Positions 10,707-20,544 of a stretch of DNA of 64,000 bases are shown piece by piece. Position 1 is the first letter of the stretch. The number at the start of each line of letters is the position of its first letter. Location of the stretch: contig BLSF01000004.1 in the NCBI GenBank assembly GCA_012862575.1, positions 558,001 to 622,000 on the forward strand. The letters run 5' to 3'. A program made the position numbers and the translations under genes. Under the pieces are notes generated by a model. That model made no database searches. It was not told where the DNA came from and saw nothing but the letters and a program-made list of their open reading frames with translations. This DNA is from Parietichytrium sp. I65-24A (taxonomy: Eukaryota; Sar; Bigyra; Thraustochytrida; Thraustochytriidae).

Positions 10707-11246
10707 ATGGAGAGACGCCGCCCCATTGCGAATATCTCGCTGGATTGCACGAAGGCAGACTTTGAATTCGCAGAGTCCCCCCGAGGATCCTGTCCTGCGG
10801 ACAACCTCTCGAGTTGTGGTTCTCCTCAAAGCGCCAAAACGAGGAAGACACGCGAGCCCTGGTCTGAGGATGAAGATGCTTGTCTCAGGTGGGAAGTCAT
10901 GAAATTAGCTAGCGAGCAAGAGAGCAAAATCAGTCGGATGCAGATTCCATGGAGTATTATTTCCCAGGGTGTCGCAGGGAGAAGCCCCAAACAGTGCAGA
11001 GACCGCTGGTCAACCATTGGGCCAGCCGGAGAGAACAATTCGAAACCTTGGACTATCGTGGAGGACTGCAGGCTCCTCGCCCTGCACGAGGAACTTGGAA
11101 ATCGTTGGGTGGAGATTGCCGGGTATTTTGACAAAAGGAATGACGGTGCCATAAAGTCCAGGCATCGAAAGTTGGTGAGCAAACTTCAGGAAATTGGGGA
11201 GCTCCAAGACTTGCAAACTACTTTTGACGACGGTCAATTAAACTAA
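10707..11246 (+). CDS. Two-repeat Myb/SANT DNA-binding protein (paralogue 2)
   Basis: A 179-residue protein with SANT repeats at 49-105 (REPWSEDEDACL ... PKQCRDRWSTIGP) and 112-158 (KPWTIVEDCRLL ... GNRWVEIAGYFDKRNDGAIKSR). It shares with its upstream neighbour the block (T/R)REPWSE(D/E)ED, PKQCRDRWS(T/S)IGP and the R/GRND..IKSR end of the second repeat, so the pair came from a local duplication. It lacks the long N-terminal part and the acidic Ser-rich repeat of paralogue 1. The ATG at 10707 is chosen. The longer frame upstream opens with TTG at 10497 and codes a segment unlike paralogue 1. Target genes cannot be inferred. Confidence 0.82.
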   Translation: MERRRPIANISLDCTKADFEFAESPRGSCPADNLSSCGSPQSAKTRKTREPWSEDEDACLRWEVMKLASEQESKISRMQIPWSIISQGVAGRSPKQCRDRWSTIGPAGENNSKPWTIVEDCRLLALHEELGNRWVEIAGYFDKRNDGAIKSRHRKLVSKLQEIGELQDLQTTFDDGQLN

Positions 11247-12863
11247 CTTCGCACCGCAATGGTCGTTTGATTCTACTTCTATAGCACTTCCCAAATATAC
11301 AATGTAATCTATCTCTTCTGCTGTATTCCCTCTGAAAGAATTTGTGAAGCTGTACTCCAGCGCCGCTAACGATATCTTTCACGTCACCGAGAATTTAACT
11401 GCTGTGCGTCCACGGTCCACCAAAGCGCGCGCGAATATTCGATGTCCATGCAGTGCATCTTTTCCTCAATTCGATATGCTATGTGCTTTGTTTGCACCTC
11501 AACACGACATCCGGCATCACATTCAAGCGCCAAGTCGTGGTTTCGATGTGGGGCAGGCTTTTGACGGCGGGCTGGAAGCTGAAGCTGAACCCGCAAAGGG
11601 GGGTTGAGAATCTTGCGAAGGAGACTAACCAGCGGTGGCTCACAGAGCGGAACCGAAAGATAAGTGTCAGGGTCAGTATGAAAGCGTAAGGTGTTGGATG
11701 TTTCGGAGGGAAGGATGAAGACACGGAGAATCACTGTGACAGCGGAGCGTATTGATTGGCCCAAAGGTGCAAATACCCCGACGCTCACGGTGAAATATCA
11801 GATCAGCCGGTCTCACAGACTTCACAGACACCCTAAATGGGAACCCAGTCACAGCTCCAAATGCTTGCAACTTTCGCAACCTTCTGGAGCATGTATGTCC
11901 TCCGTTTCATACGAATACTGGCACGGTTCCGTTGGTCCCTAGCCCACCTGAGCCTGACTTTGTGCGAGCGAGTTGATGCGAACTCATTGTCAGCGTTGCA
12001 ATCCCATATCACTCGTCAAACATCGTCAAACACAAGAGTCACCAACGTTACAGACCTTCCAATCATTGCAATCCGAGCAAAACACTCAAACTTGATCACG
12101 AAAATGTAAGAAAGAGTAGTGTTGCATTGAAGGAGTTCTACCCAACTCTCGTAAGGTGCTCCAAGTGCTAGTTAGTTGGTTGGTTAGTTAGCTAGTTGGT
12201 TAAAGGTGACCCTTCGCCTCGCTAAGCGCTCGCTGTGAGATACTCGCGCAAGAGCTTAGGCGCACCCAAATGTCGTGAGACAGAGAGAGTGCGCGCCAAA
12301 ATGTGAGTGCGCCATAGCACTGCGACCTAACAACCAACCCACACCCAACACAACCTCTCACCAGGACACGGTAGTGTGTATTAAGGCATCGGTAATGAGT
12401 GCTAGCTAGAGTACCGTGATGAAATACGCCTGACGACCAATTGCAGGCGCGTTTGATTCGTTTTCGGTAAGGAAAGGAGAGAGAAATACTCGTCAATGCG
12501 ATGGACTTTGAAAGAGGGACGAGTGCATGGTGCATGGAGCTACGCGTGCCTCTTCAAAGAACAGAGGATGCTGCAAGTGGGATTTGGCTTACCTTATTTT
12601 TAGCAACTCTGAAGAGGGAGCTAACTACAAACTCACAGCCACGGGCCAAGTTGTGCACACAGTGCTACAATATCGTGTACTTACACGAATAGCACGGCAT
12701 TGGCAAGCGAGTGATAGTAGTGCCCAGTGTAAACAGTAGAAAAGCGTGATGTGTGGAGTGGACTTGGATGATATCCAAGCGGACGAGCAAACTCCAAACG
12801 CAGAAGTGGATAGCCAGAGAGAGAGAGAGTGATAAGTGAGATTGAGAGCGCAAGTGAGACAAA
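11247..12863. other. Gene-poor region upstream of the secreted-protein gene
   Basis: In 1.6 kb no gene is supported. Small tandem motifs occur (gttggttagttagctagttggtta near 12170-12200). The last 200 nt before 12864 contain a GA run (12815-12830) and probably act as promoter and 5' UTR of the next gene. Confidence 0.45.
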
Positions 12864-13403
12864 ATGAAGGTCGCTGCATTGCTCGGGGCTGCGTCGTTGA
12901 TGGTGGCGAACGGGGACATGACGATGAAGAACTGCTCGGTGATGACGGAGGAGTTTGTGGAATTCGCTGCCCACTACAACGGCACCGCAAGCACGGGCAG
13001 CGGAATGAACATGCTGCGCATGCTCCACGAGGTGGACGCATCTGACCTCGAATTGGGCTCCTGCAACGACACCAACTACGAGTTCACGTTTGACAACAGC
13101 ACGTACTCCGTCAACTACGACACGTACACCTCAGAGACGTGCATGACCAACATGACCATGTGCTACAAGGCGTTCTGCTCCAACGGAAAGTTGCAGCTCG
13201 GCCACTGGGCGTCATGTTGTGCGGACATTGGTGACGCGGAAGCACATCACAGCTGCGATGTTGAGACGTACTTGGCTGCCCTTGAAGCAGACACAACTAC
13301 TGATCAAACTTCCGCCCCGACTTCCGCAAGCAACTCCCCATACCAAGCTTCTGTCGTTGGCTTGATTGCTACTGTGTTCGCCAGCCTCCTCGCTCGCGCG
13401 TAA
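12864..13403 (+). CDS. Secreted Cys-rich protein, probably GPI-anchored
   Basis: No family is recognised. The 179-residue product has the layout of a GPI-anchored surface protein: a signal peptide (1-17, MKVAALLGAASLMVANG), a mature part with eight Cys (24, 67, 93, 100, 105, 118, 119, 131), five N-glycosylation sequons (Asn23, 39, 68, 78, 96), a Thr/Ser-rich linker (about 143-160), and a short hydrophobic tail (164-179) ending directly at the stop with no cytoplasmic domain. An even number of Cys fits disulfide bonding in the secretory path. The ATG at 12864 sits in an AAAATG context. The gene converges on the Lon gene. It could be a lineage-specific cell-surface or elicitin-like protein, but I see no diagnostic motif. 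Confidence 0.75.
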   Translation: MKVAALLGAASLMVANGDMTMKNCSVMTEEFVEFAAHYNGTASTGSGMNMLRMLHEVDASDLELGSCNDTNYEFTFDNSTYSVNYDTYTSETCMTNMTMCYKAFCSNGKLQLGHWASCCADIGDAEAHHSCDVETYLAALEADTTTDQTSAPTSASNSPYQASVVGLIATVFASLLARA

Positions 13404-13761
13404 GCCCCAAGCTTGCGTATGAGAGATACTGTAATTCGTAGCAAATCGGCCGGACTGTTTCCCGGCCTAGGTCTGCAAAGCTGTGTCAAAGCGGACAGAT
13501 CCTGAACCCAATCGGGTAACCAAGTGCATACTTCTACTCTTCCTAATTCAGTAAAGATTTGATGATTCGTCTGTTCCGTTCGCTCTCGGCTGGCACGAGC
13601 GCGTGCTTTTTGTCAAGTCGAACGAACTCTGTTGGTGAAAGAACTCGTGTCCCTATTTTAAATCAATATGAAATGTATACTTTTTAAAAAGAAGGATTTT
13701 TATGAGAGAATAAAATAACAAAACAAGGCGGAGTGGGTGATTAGTTACAAGAGCCTCGCGA
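13404..13761. other. Convergent 3' spacer, secreted protein / Lon
   Basis: A 358-nt region between converging genes. It holds two 3' UTRs and A/T-rich stretches around 13655-13720, with no reading frame of interest. Confidence 0.5.
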
Positions 13762-16644
13762 TCAAAGCCACGACTTGAATACTGGCCCGACGGTATCTTT
13801 CGAGGCCAGGCCAGCGCTGGAGTGATTGCTGTGATGCATATCGTTCGGCTCCATTGGATTCGCGTGCTCGTTTTGCTCGGACTGCTCCTCGATCTCACGA
13901 AGCCAGCGGGGAACCGACAACTTGGTGCTCACATCAAACAGCTGTGCCATAGCAGAAACAATGTCCGATACGAAGTGGATCTCCAGATCATCGCGGACAG
14001 CTTCAGGAATCTCCTCGACATCCTTTGAGTTGCGCTTCGGAAGCACGATGCGCTTGATTCCAGCGCGATGGGCGGCAAGAACCTTTTCTTTGACGCCGCC
14101 CACCGGGAGCACCAATCCGCGAAGAGTAATCTCTCCAGTACACGCAGTGTCGGGGCGTACACATCTGCCTGAAAGCGCGCTTAGAATTGCAGCTGTTACA
14201 GCCACACCTGCGGAAGGGCCATCTTTTGGCACCGCTCCTGCCGGGAAATGTACGTGCAGATCTGCACGTGAGAGAGCTCGCTGGATGTCCACCGACTTGC
14301 CGCTCACCTTCAGCAAACCAAGCTCTTCCAGGTTGCCGCGAATGAAGCTAAGTGCCGCGCGGACAGATTCTTGCATGACATTGCCAATTTGGCCGGTGAG
14401 TTGCACCCGCCCATTTCCGCGATGAAGCCAAGCTTCGATGAAGAGAATTTCACCGCCCACCGACGTCCACGCCATTCCAGTCGCCACACCAGGAATTGCA
14501 GTTCGCTGGGCAATTTCAGACTCATACTTTGGAGGACCGAGAATCTTTTGCACCAAGTCAGGAGTGATGGTGAGAGGCTCAAAATCTTCTGCAAGAACAA
14601 GCTGCTCGTTTTGCGCTGGCAAGCTGCTAGTTTTTAGATCATCTTCCTTCTTAGCAATAGGCTTGCCTTGCTCGCCATCAGTCTGCGCTGGAACGTTGTG
14701 AGCTAGCTCATCGTCGCTTAGCTCGTTGATTTGCATCTGCATCTGCATGATGCTTGGCTCAACGGCTCGGGCTTCCTCGGAGGAGGATTCCTTGGCCTTG
14801 TTGTTGATGTATCGGTCCCGGGACTCGGCCACTTTTACCGCGGCATATCTGCAGATTGCGGCAATCTCACGGTCAAGACTTCGAACACCGGCCTCGCGGG
14901 TATAAGACGATACCACCATATCTATCGCCGAAGGAGTGAACTCAATGTGCTCTTCCTGAATTCCGTGGCGCGCAATCTGTTTGGGGACGAGGTGGCGAGT
15001 TGCGATCTCGTGCTTCTCAGATAAGGTGTAGCCCGGGAGTTCGATGATCTCCATCCTGTCCAAAAGCGGGCCGGGGATGGTGTCAAGCCGATTTGCGGTA
15101 GCCACAAACATCACCTTGCTCAGGTCGAATGGGACATTGAGATAGTGATCCACAAACGAATCGTTTTGTTCTGGGTCCAGAACCTCGAGCAGTGCCGAAG
15201 CTGGATCTCCTCGAACGTCGCGACCAAGTTTGTCCACCTCGTCCAAGAGCAGGACAGGGTTGTTGGTGCCGGCCTTCTTCAGCGTCTGAATGATGTTGCC
15301 AGGCAACGCGCCGATGTAGGTCCTGCGATGACCCCTAATTTCGGCCTCATCTCGGACACCACCAAGGGCCATTCTACGAAACTTGCGGCCGAGCGCATCT
15401 GCGATGCTCTTGCCCAAAGACGTTTTCCCGACCCCAGGGGGGCCAGCCAAACACAAAATAGGACCTTTCATGTCCTTCTTCAAAGATCGAACGGCAAGAA
15501 ACTCGATGATGCGCTTCTTCACTTTGTCAAGAGCGTGGTGATCCGCGTCAAGAATGGAGCGGGCGTTCGAGATATCCAAATTGTCCGTCGTGGATTTGCT
15601 CCACGGAAGGTCAGCCATAAGCTCAAGGTATGTGCGAATGACGGAGTACTCGGGCTGAGATGGCTGCATCTGCTTCAAGCGCTGTAGCTCGCGGTCCGCA
15701 GCAAGCTTAGCCTCCTCCGGGAGGAGAGCCTTCTCCAACGCTTCCTCGAGAAGCTCCATCTCATCCTGGTCATTCGCACCACCGTTCTTGCCATTGATGG
15801 CGCCGAGCTCCTCGTTGATAGCTCGCAGCTGCTGACGGAGGTAGTATTCCCGCTGAGTGTTTTTAAGCTTTCCTTCAACTTCGCTCTGAATCTTGTCCGA
15901 AATTTTGAACACCTCCACCTGCCTATTCATGAGCTCCAGAGCCTTACGGAGACGTGGAGCAAGGTGAAGCTCTGCCAAGACTGCCTGCTTTTCCTCGACA
16001 CTCGCATCGAGGTTAGCCGAAAGAAGATCGGCGAGACGACCAGGAGATGCGCGATCGAGGTTGTCGATGACTTCCTTCGTCTTCTTTCCCAGAGGCGAGT
16101 TGCGCTTTCTCTGCAGCTCGAGCAAGTCCCTGGCAATGTCTCGCACATTAATGGCAAGCGCGCGAACCTCCGTATCGTTCGCTGACCCTTCGTCCGCGAG
16201 CCAGGCCACCTTGGCCACGTGGAACGGGTCCGTTCGCAGGATCTCGTCAACGCGAATGCGCGAGACACCTTCTACAAGCAGGCTGAACTGGAAGGACTGG
16301 TTGTCGCTGCCGTTGACCCTAGACAATTGCAGCACCCGCGCCACCGTCCCCGTCTCGTACACCGTCTGGCCGTCCGACTCCTTCACCTCCACGGTATTCA
16401 GCTCCGGCGAAGGACCACTCTTCGGGTCCATCGCGTCGCTCTCCAACAGCACCGTGCACACGGCCACCATTGCGCCTTTCTTGAACGTTCTATTCTGCGC
16501 ATCCCAGATGCTTTCCACCAGTCTCACGGACTTGGGCCGACCGATCTGGAGACGCAGCAGTACGCCTGGGAACAGCACCCGCTTGCGAATTTCCAGCAGC
16601 GGGAGCTCCCGCGGCCTGCTCTGACCATTTCCGGACCCAGACAT
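13762..16644 (-). CDS. LONP2: Lon-type ATP-dependent serine protease without presequence
   Basis: A 960-residue AAA+ protease. In order: Lon N domain (about 12-240), coiled helix (240-330), AAA+ module with Walker A GPPGVGKT (401-408), Walker B LLLDEVDK (465-472) and GVRSLDREI sensor region (586-594), then the protease domain with Ser811 in KDGPSAG and Lys852 in GGVKEK as the dyad. A linker of about 60 residues (615-680), rich in Glu, Gln and Lys, separates ATPase and protease and is longer than usual. There is no mitochondrial presequence: the ATG at 16644 leads straight into the N domain and the frame closes at 16678. That fits the peroxisomal Lon branch, yet the C-terminus ends in SWL, not the classic SKL, after a His/Asn-rich tail. 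Location is therefore uncertain. Confidence 0.92.
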   Translation of the reverse strand: MSGSGNGQSRPRELPLLEIRKRVLFPGVLLRLQIGRPKSVRLVESIWDAQNRTFKKGAMVAVCTVLLESDAMDPKSGPSPELNTVEVKESDGQTVYETGTVARVLQLSRVNGSDNQSFQFSLLVEGVSRIRVDEILRTDPFHVAKVAWLADEGSANDTEVRALAINVRDIARDLLELQRKRNSPLGKKTKEVIDNLDRASPGRLADLLSANLDASVEEKQAVLAELHLAPRLRKALELMNRQVEVFKISDKIQSEVEGKLKNTQREYYLRQQLRAINEELGAINGKNGGANDQDEMELLEEALEKALLPEEAKLAADRELQRLKQMQPSQPEYSVIRTYLELMADLPWSKSTTDNLDISNARSILDADHHALDKVKKRIIEFLAVRSLKKDMKGPILCLAGPPGVGKTSLGKSIADALGRKFRRMALGGVRDEAEIRGHRRTYIGALPGNIIQTLKKAGTNNPVLLLDEVDKLGRDVRGDPASALLEVLDPEQNDSFVDHYLNVPFDLSKVMFVATANRLDTIPGPLLDRMEIIELPGYTLSEKHEIATRHLVPKQIARHGIQEEHIEFTPSAIDMVVSSYTREAGVRSLDREIAAICRYAAVKVAESRDRYINNKAKESSSEEARAVEPSIMQMQMQINELSDDELAHNVPAQTDGEQGKPIAKKEDDLKTSSLPAQNEQLVLAEDFEPLTITPDLVQKILGPPKYESEIAQRTAIPGVATGMAWTSVGGEILFIEAWLHRGNGRVQLTGQIGNVMQESVRAALSFIRGNLEELGLLKVSGKSVDIQRALSRADLHVHFPAGAVPKDGPSAGVAVTAAILSALSGRCVRPDTACTGEITLRGLVLPVGGVKEKVLAAHRAGIKRIVLPKRNSKDVEEIPEAVRDDLEIHFVSDIVSAMAQLFDVSTKLSVPRWLREIEEQSEQNEHANPMEPNDMHHSNHSSAGLASKDTVGPVFKSWL

Positions 16645-17756
16645 CTCTCCTTGCTTCTTCGTTTCCCTCAACTCCCACTACCAGATCCACTCCTCGGCAG
16701 TGGCTCTTCACTCCCTCACACTCAACCTGCCCGCTGTCGTGGAGACACCAATCCAAGCCTCAATATGTGATTCGCGGAGAGTGTGCCCGCCGATGAAATA
16801 ACAAAAATAATGTCCGCGAACTCTTTCCCTCTTCAGCTCAGCCTAGCGAACTTCTTCTTCTTCTTCTTCTGATTCGCTGTCAGTCCGCCGCGCTTGCCCC
16901 TGTAATGTATGGGGAGTTTCTGTTACTCACTTTGCCCTCTTTTCTTTCATCTGAACATCAATGTGTTGTATGTTGTGGGCTCTCTCTCTTACTCACCAAC
17001 ACTTCGACGCAGTCGCACGTCAGAGTCCACGGGTGAGACCCTCGGTTGACGCTATGACGATTTGGAAGGGGGTAGACAGCGCGTATGAGGATCGGACTGC
17101 CGGGGAGGAGGAGGTTGCGAAAGGGGGATAGTATCGGGAAATGGAAAATGCTCGGAGCCTCGTTCTTTGAAACGTGCCTTCTAGACCCACGCTAAGCCGT
17201 TTGCATGTTTCATTTCTTTGTGCTTCGAGAGAAGCTGCGAACAAAGAGCGCGTTCCCCTTCACCTCGTGCGGAACCCTTTCGAGTATGTGGCGGTTGGTT
17301 AAGTTTGTTAGCGGTTACTGCGGTTACATGCGGTTACGAACGTTTCGCGAGGTCGAAGGCGCCGGAATTGCCGTTCTGCGGTGTCCGCGCGGTGCCGAAA
17401 CGGCTAGTCTGCAGGGGCGTGTAACTGATGGTGGCGAATTGACCGTAAAGTGTCCGCCGCGGGGAAGAACAACGGACAGCGGGAGCTCTGGAGTATTTGG
17501 GACTCGGGCTCTCGGGCCACGGTAAGAGAGAGAGAGAGAGAGAAAGAGAGCACAACTCGCAAAGTGAACGAGATCTCCGAGACATACGCGATCCAGCAGT
17601 TCAAAAGACGAAAGTTTTGTTAAATTTACTTGCAACCGGGTTTCGCGATTCACATTCTGGTGGGCGGCATTCTAAGAGACACGCCCCGAGAACATCAAAG
17701 ACGTAAAAGAGCGGTCTATCGTATCGGCATCTTGGCCAAAGCGCAAAGGAGGCCTG
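16645..17756. other. Divergent region, Lon / coiled-coil gene
   Basis: A 1.1 kb divergent spacer. It has a TTC run (16854-16871) and a GA dinucleotide run (17525-17550). Short frames on both strands over 17205-17650 have no domain. It likely holds both promoters. Confidence 0.5.
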
Positions 17757-20096
17757 ATGGAGCGCAGGAGAAGCACGTCAGAGGTGATTGACACCGTGGA
17801 GAAGATATTTGCGGACTTTACTGCCTCGAGGAGTACGCCTCTGAAAGGTCTTAAACCCGAGGACGAAGAGAGCGTGCATTCCTCCGTGGAGAGGAAGAAC
17901 TACGGCCTGCTAAATCACCAGGGTGGGATAGCGAGGCGAGGCCGTGACAAGCCGCTCAGCGAAGCTGGGTACAGCTTTAGATCGAAGAGCTCGAGGCAGT
18001 CAGGAATTTACGACTCGGAAGATGATGACGATTCTTCCAGCATTCCTGTGCGCGTTCAAATTGACTTTGATGGCGAGCGGCCGCGGAGTGCAAAAAGACA
18101 AGGGAGTGTGCATAGTTCGCCGGCGAAGAGCACAGTGTCTGTCACATCCAAGTCGGTAACGATGCCGCCTAGCCAGCATCGATCACACGGAGATATTGAG
18201 AAGATCAGCGAGCTGTGGCAGCAAGCTAAACGAGAGCTGCAAAACAAAGCGAGAGAGATTCACGAGCTGCGCGCTGCACTAAAAGCCAAAGGCGTATCCA
18301 GCCTCGCAATGAACCAAGACGCGTCGGATGCCGCGCGGGAAATCGCCAGCTTGAAGGACCAGCTACGTGTGCGAACGGAGCAGTTGCAATCGGCGAGAGC
18401 AGAGAACGACCGGTGGTCCCAGAGCTACCAGGTTTTGCATTCCGAGCTGCAGTTAGTTCGCGAGATGCAGGAGAGCGCTCGTCAAGCTTCTGCTTCAGAG
18501 CAATCGAGATTGACAGCTTTTGAGAGCCGTATACTGGAATTGGAGGAGGAGCGGCAGCGGCTGGTGTCGCAGGCAGTCAAGGAGTCGAGACGAAGCGAGG
18601 AAGATGTGAAGATCGCGAGCACTCGAGCAAAGAGCTTGGAGGATCGTGTCCGGACGTTGACAGAAGATCTCGAGCTGGCATCTCAGAAATGCGCTCGGTT
18701 GGAGCAAACAGTTGGCGATATTGGTTCAGAGTCCATTAAGAAGGATAGCCGAATATTTGAGCTGGAGCGGCGCGTGGAGATTCAACAGGGAGAACTCGAG
18801 CACGATGCTCGCCTTGCATCTCGGTTCCACCTCCGGGAGAGCCAGGTTCGTATCGACCATCTCCGCGTGGACAACGCACGCCTCCTTGCATTGCTGAAGA
18901 GCACACAAGAATACAAGGAGTTTTGCCAATATCTAGTAGATGCTGGCGATCCTCAAGGCACGACCTACTTTGCCTCACCCGAGGCAGCCTTACCAGAAGG
19001 TCACATTCTGTACTCAGAAAGCGCGGAGGGGAAGTCCGGCCAGTCTGTAAGGCAGCATCAGCGCAAGTCTTCGTGCCATGATCACTGTAAGTCCCCTCGG
19101 CGCGAAAGGCCATCCGCAGCGAAGGCATGGGCTTCGGGACGCACCAAGGAGGAGATCATCCTGCTGGATCACGAGTACAAAACAGAGAGGAACGGGATTT
19201 TACGGGGCGACGCAATCATCGAACCTGGCTCGAACGCGCTTGAACAGGAAAATTGGATGCCGCAGCGCGCTATGGAGGTCGGGGCGTCCTTCCGGCGCCG
19301 GCATGTTCCAAACGTGTCCATGGAAGTAATTAGGGAGCTGCTGAAAGACCTCAACAAGGTATGGCAAAAACACACACTCAAGTTTACGTCCAAATTGCGA
19401 GAAAAGCATCGCAAGGAATTGGAAGATCTCAGGCGTCGCGCAAAGCAGTCAATGCCGTATGAGGAGGTGCTACAAAAGAGCAGAATCAACCGGTTGGAGC
19501 AGAGTCTGCGCTCTCTACGTAATTCGGGTTCTAAGAGCCAACACCGGAGTAGCCGAATGTTGGAGTCGACTGGCTCGGGGTTCAACATCACTTCTGCACA
19601 ACGAAGGATTCTCGAGGACAACACACAGCTTAGTATGTCCGCTTGTTTAGCAGAGCTTGAGGATGTTTCGCATCGTCTCAAAGCTGTACAGGAAGAAAAC
19701 ATACAATTGAAAGTAGATCTAGATAGGAGGCACGGTCTCGAATCTGAGCTGGCGCTTGAGTGTTTGTATAATGAGGCCACAGAACTCACCAAGCAGATGC
19801 GGCTACGGATGCGAGAGTGTATGAAGCGGGTGGCCAATCTCCAAGCCACGTCTACTGATGACAGCGACCAGATGAACCTCGTCATTCGCGCATATAGTGC
19901 GATGATGGAAGATATTGAGGATCTGTTGGAGAAGCTCATCCACAGACTCTCCTCGAACTTAGCTATGACCCCAAGTCAAGCGCGGCTAGGCGACTATAGG
20001 GAGAGTCTGTCCCTCCCAGGCAGACCGCCATCCCCGGGTTCGCGATCGAGTGTTGGTGTTGGTACCAGTAGCCTGCGAATGGGGGACTTAGAGTAG
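17757..20096 (+). CDS. Long coiled-coil protein, possibly centrosomal or cytoskeletal
   Basis: A 779-residue intronless gene with no enzyme domain. The N-terminus (1-140) is Ser/Arg/Asp-rich and probably disordered. Residues about 145-395 form long heptad-rich helices (many Glu, Leu, Gln, Arg). A Ser/His-rich break follows (about 400-515), then further coiled coil at about 520-590 and 625-745, and a Pro/Ser/Gly-rich tail. The alternating rods and disordered linkers, plus the short segment MEVIRELLKDLNKVWQKH (before residue 545), resemble basal-body or centrosome proteins, but I cannot name an orthologue. Codon use matches neighbouring genes. It converges with the reductoisomerase gene across a repeat-bearing spacer. 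Confidence 0.75.
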   Translation: MERRRSTSEVIDTVEKIFADFTASRSTPLKGLKPEDEESVHSSVERKNYGLLNHQGGIARRGRDKPLSEAGYSFRSKSSRQSGIYDSEDDDDSSSIPVRVQIDFDGERPRSAKRQGSVHSSPAKSTVSVTSKSVTMPPSQHRSHGDIEKISELWQQAKRELQNKAREIHELRAALKAKGVSSLAMNQDASDAAREIASLKDQLRVRTEQLQSARAENDRWSQSYQVLHSELQLVREMQESARQASASEQSRLTAFESRILELEEERQRLVSQAVKESRRSEEDVKIASTRAKSLEDRVRTLTEDLELASQKCARLEQTVGDIGSESIKKDSRIFELERRVEIQQGELEHDARLASRFHLRESQVRIDHLRVDNARLLALLKSTQEYKEFCQYLVDAGDPQGTTYFASPEAALPEGHILYSESAEGKSGQSVRQHQRKSSCHDHCKSPRRERPSAAKAWASGRTKEEIILLDHEYKTERNGILRGDAIIEPGSNALEQENWMPQRAMEVGASFRRRHVPNVSMEVIRELLKDLNKVWQKHTLKFTSKLREKHRKELEDLRRRAKQSMPYEEVLQKSRINRLEQSLRSLRNSGSKSQHRSSRMLESTGSGFNITSAQRRILEDNTQLSMSACLAELEDVSHRLKAVQEENIQLKVDLDRRHGLESELALECLYNEATELTKQMRLRMRECMKRVANLQATSTDDSDQMNLVIRAYSAMMEDIEDLLEKLIHRLSSNLAMTPSQARLGDYRESLSLPGRPPSPGSRSSVGVGTSSLRMGDLE

Positions 20097-20544
20097 GTAG
20101 TACACACATTTATGTTTTTAAAAAGTTCAACTCTCAAAATCAAAAACACTTTGAACAACTCTTCAAAACAAAAACACTTTGAACGCCGGAGCGTCTGAGC
20201 GAGCGGCACGTTATAAAAAAAGAAAAAAAATTGCGTACCCACTACTAGAACCGTAATTTTCGTCGCTGGAAGTTCAACTCTTAAAAACACTTGGCCTGAG
20301 CGACTCGAGCGAGCTGCACGTTTTTAAAAAAAATTCTTGCGCACCCACTACTAGAACCGTAATTTTCGTTGCTGGAAGTATGCCGTACGTCAATGTATGC
20401 ACCGACCGCTACGTGTACATAAGATGAGTAGCAGAAAGCAAAAAGGAAGAAAAATTTAGCGTTTGTTGAGGAGAAAAGGTTACCTGGCAAAATAATTAGT
20501 ACTGACTGTGAGCGCAAAACAGGATAGAGTTAAGAGCTAAATGT
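20097..20544. other. Convergent spacer with direct repeats
   Basis: A 448-nt spacer between two converging 3' ends. It is A/T-rich and mostly made of the direct repeats listed separately. No coding frame is supported. Confidence 0.55.
20120..20379. repeat. Imperfect tandem direct repeat, unit about 100-110 nt
   Basis: Copy A spans about 20170-20272 and copy B about 20283-20379. Both begin with aaaaacactt, pass through gagcgag and gcacgtt with an A run, and share the near-identical block ccactactagaaccgtaa followed by ttttcgt and gctggaagt. A partial third copy (agttcaactct and caaaaacactttgaac) starts near 20123. The repeat covers the intergenic region between converging genes. Confidence 0.85.

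Noticed and set aside
20479-20500. Possible U1 snRNA start (ttacctggca)
   Set aside because: Only ten bases match the U1 5' end and the following sequence does not continue as U1.
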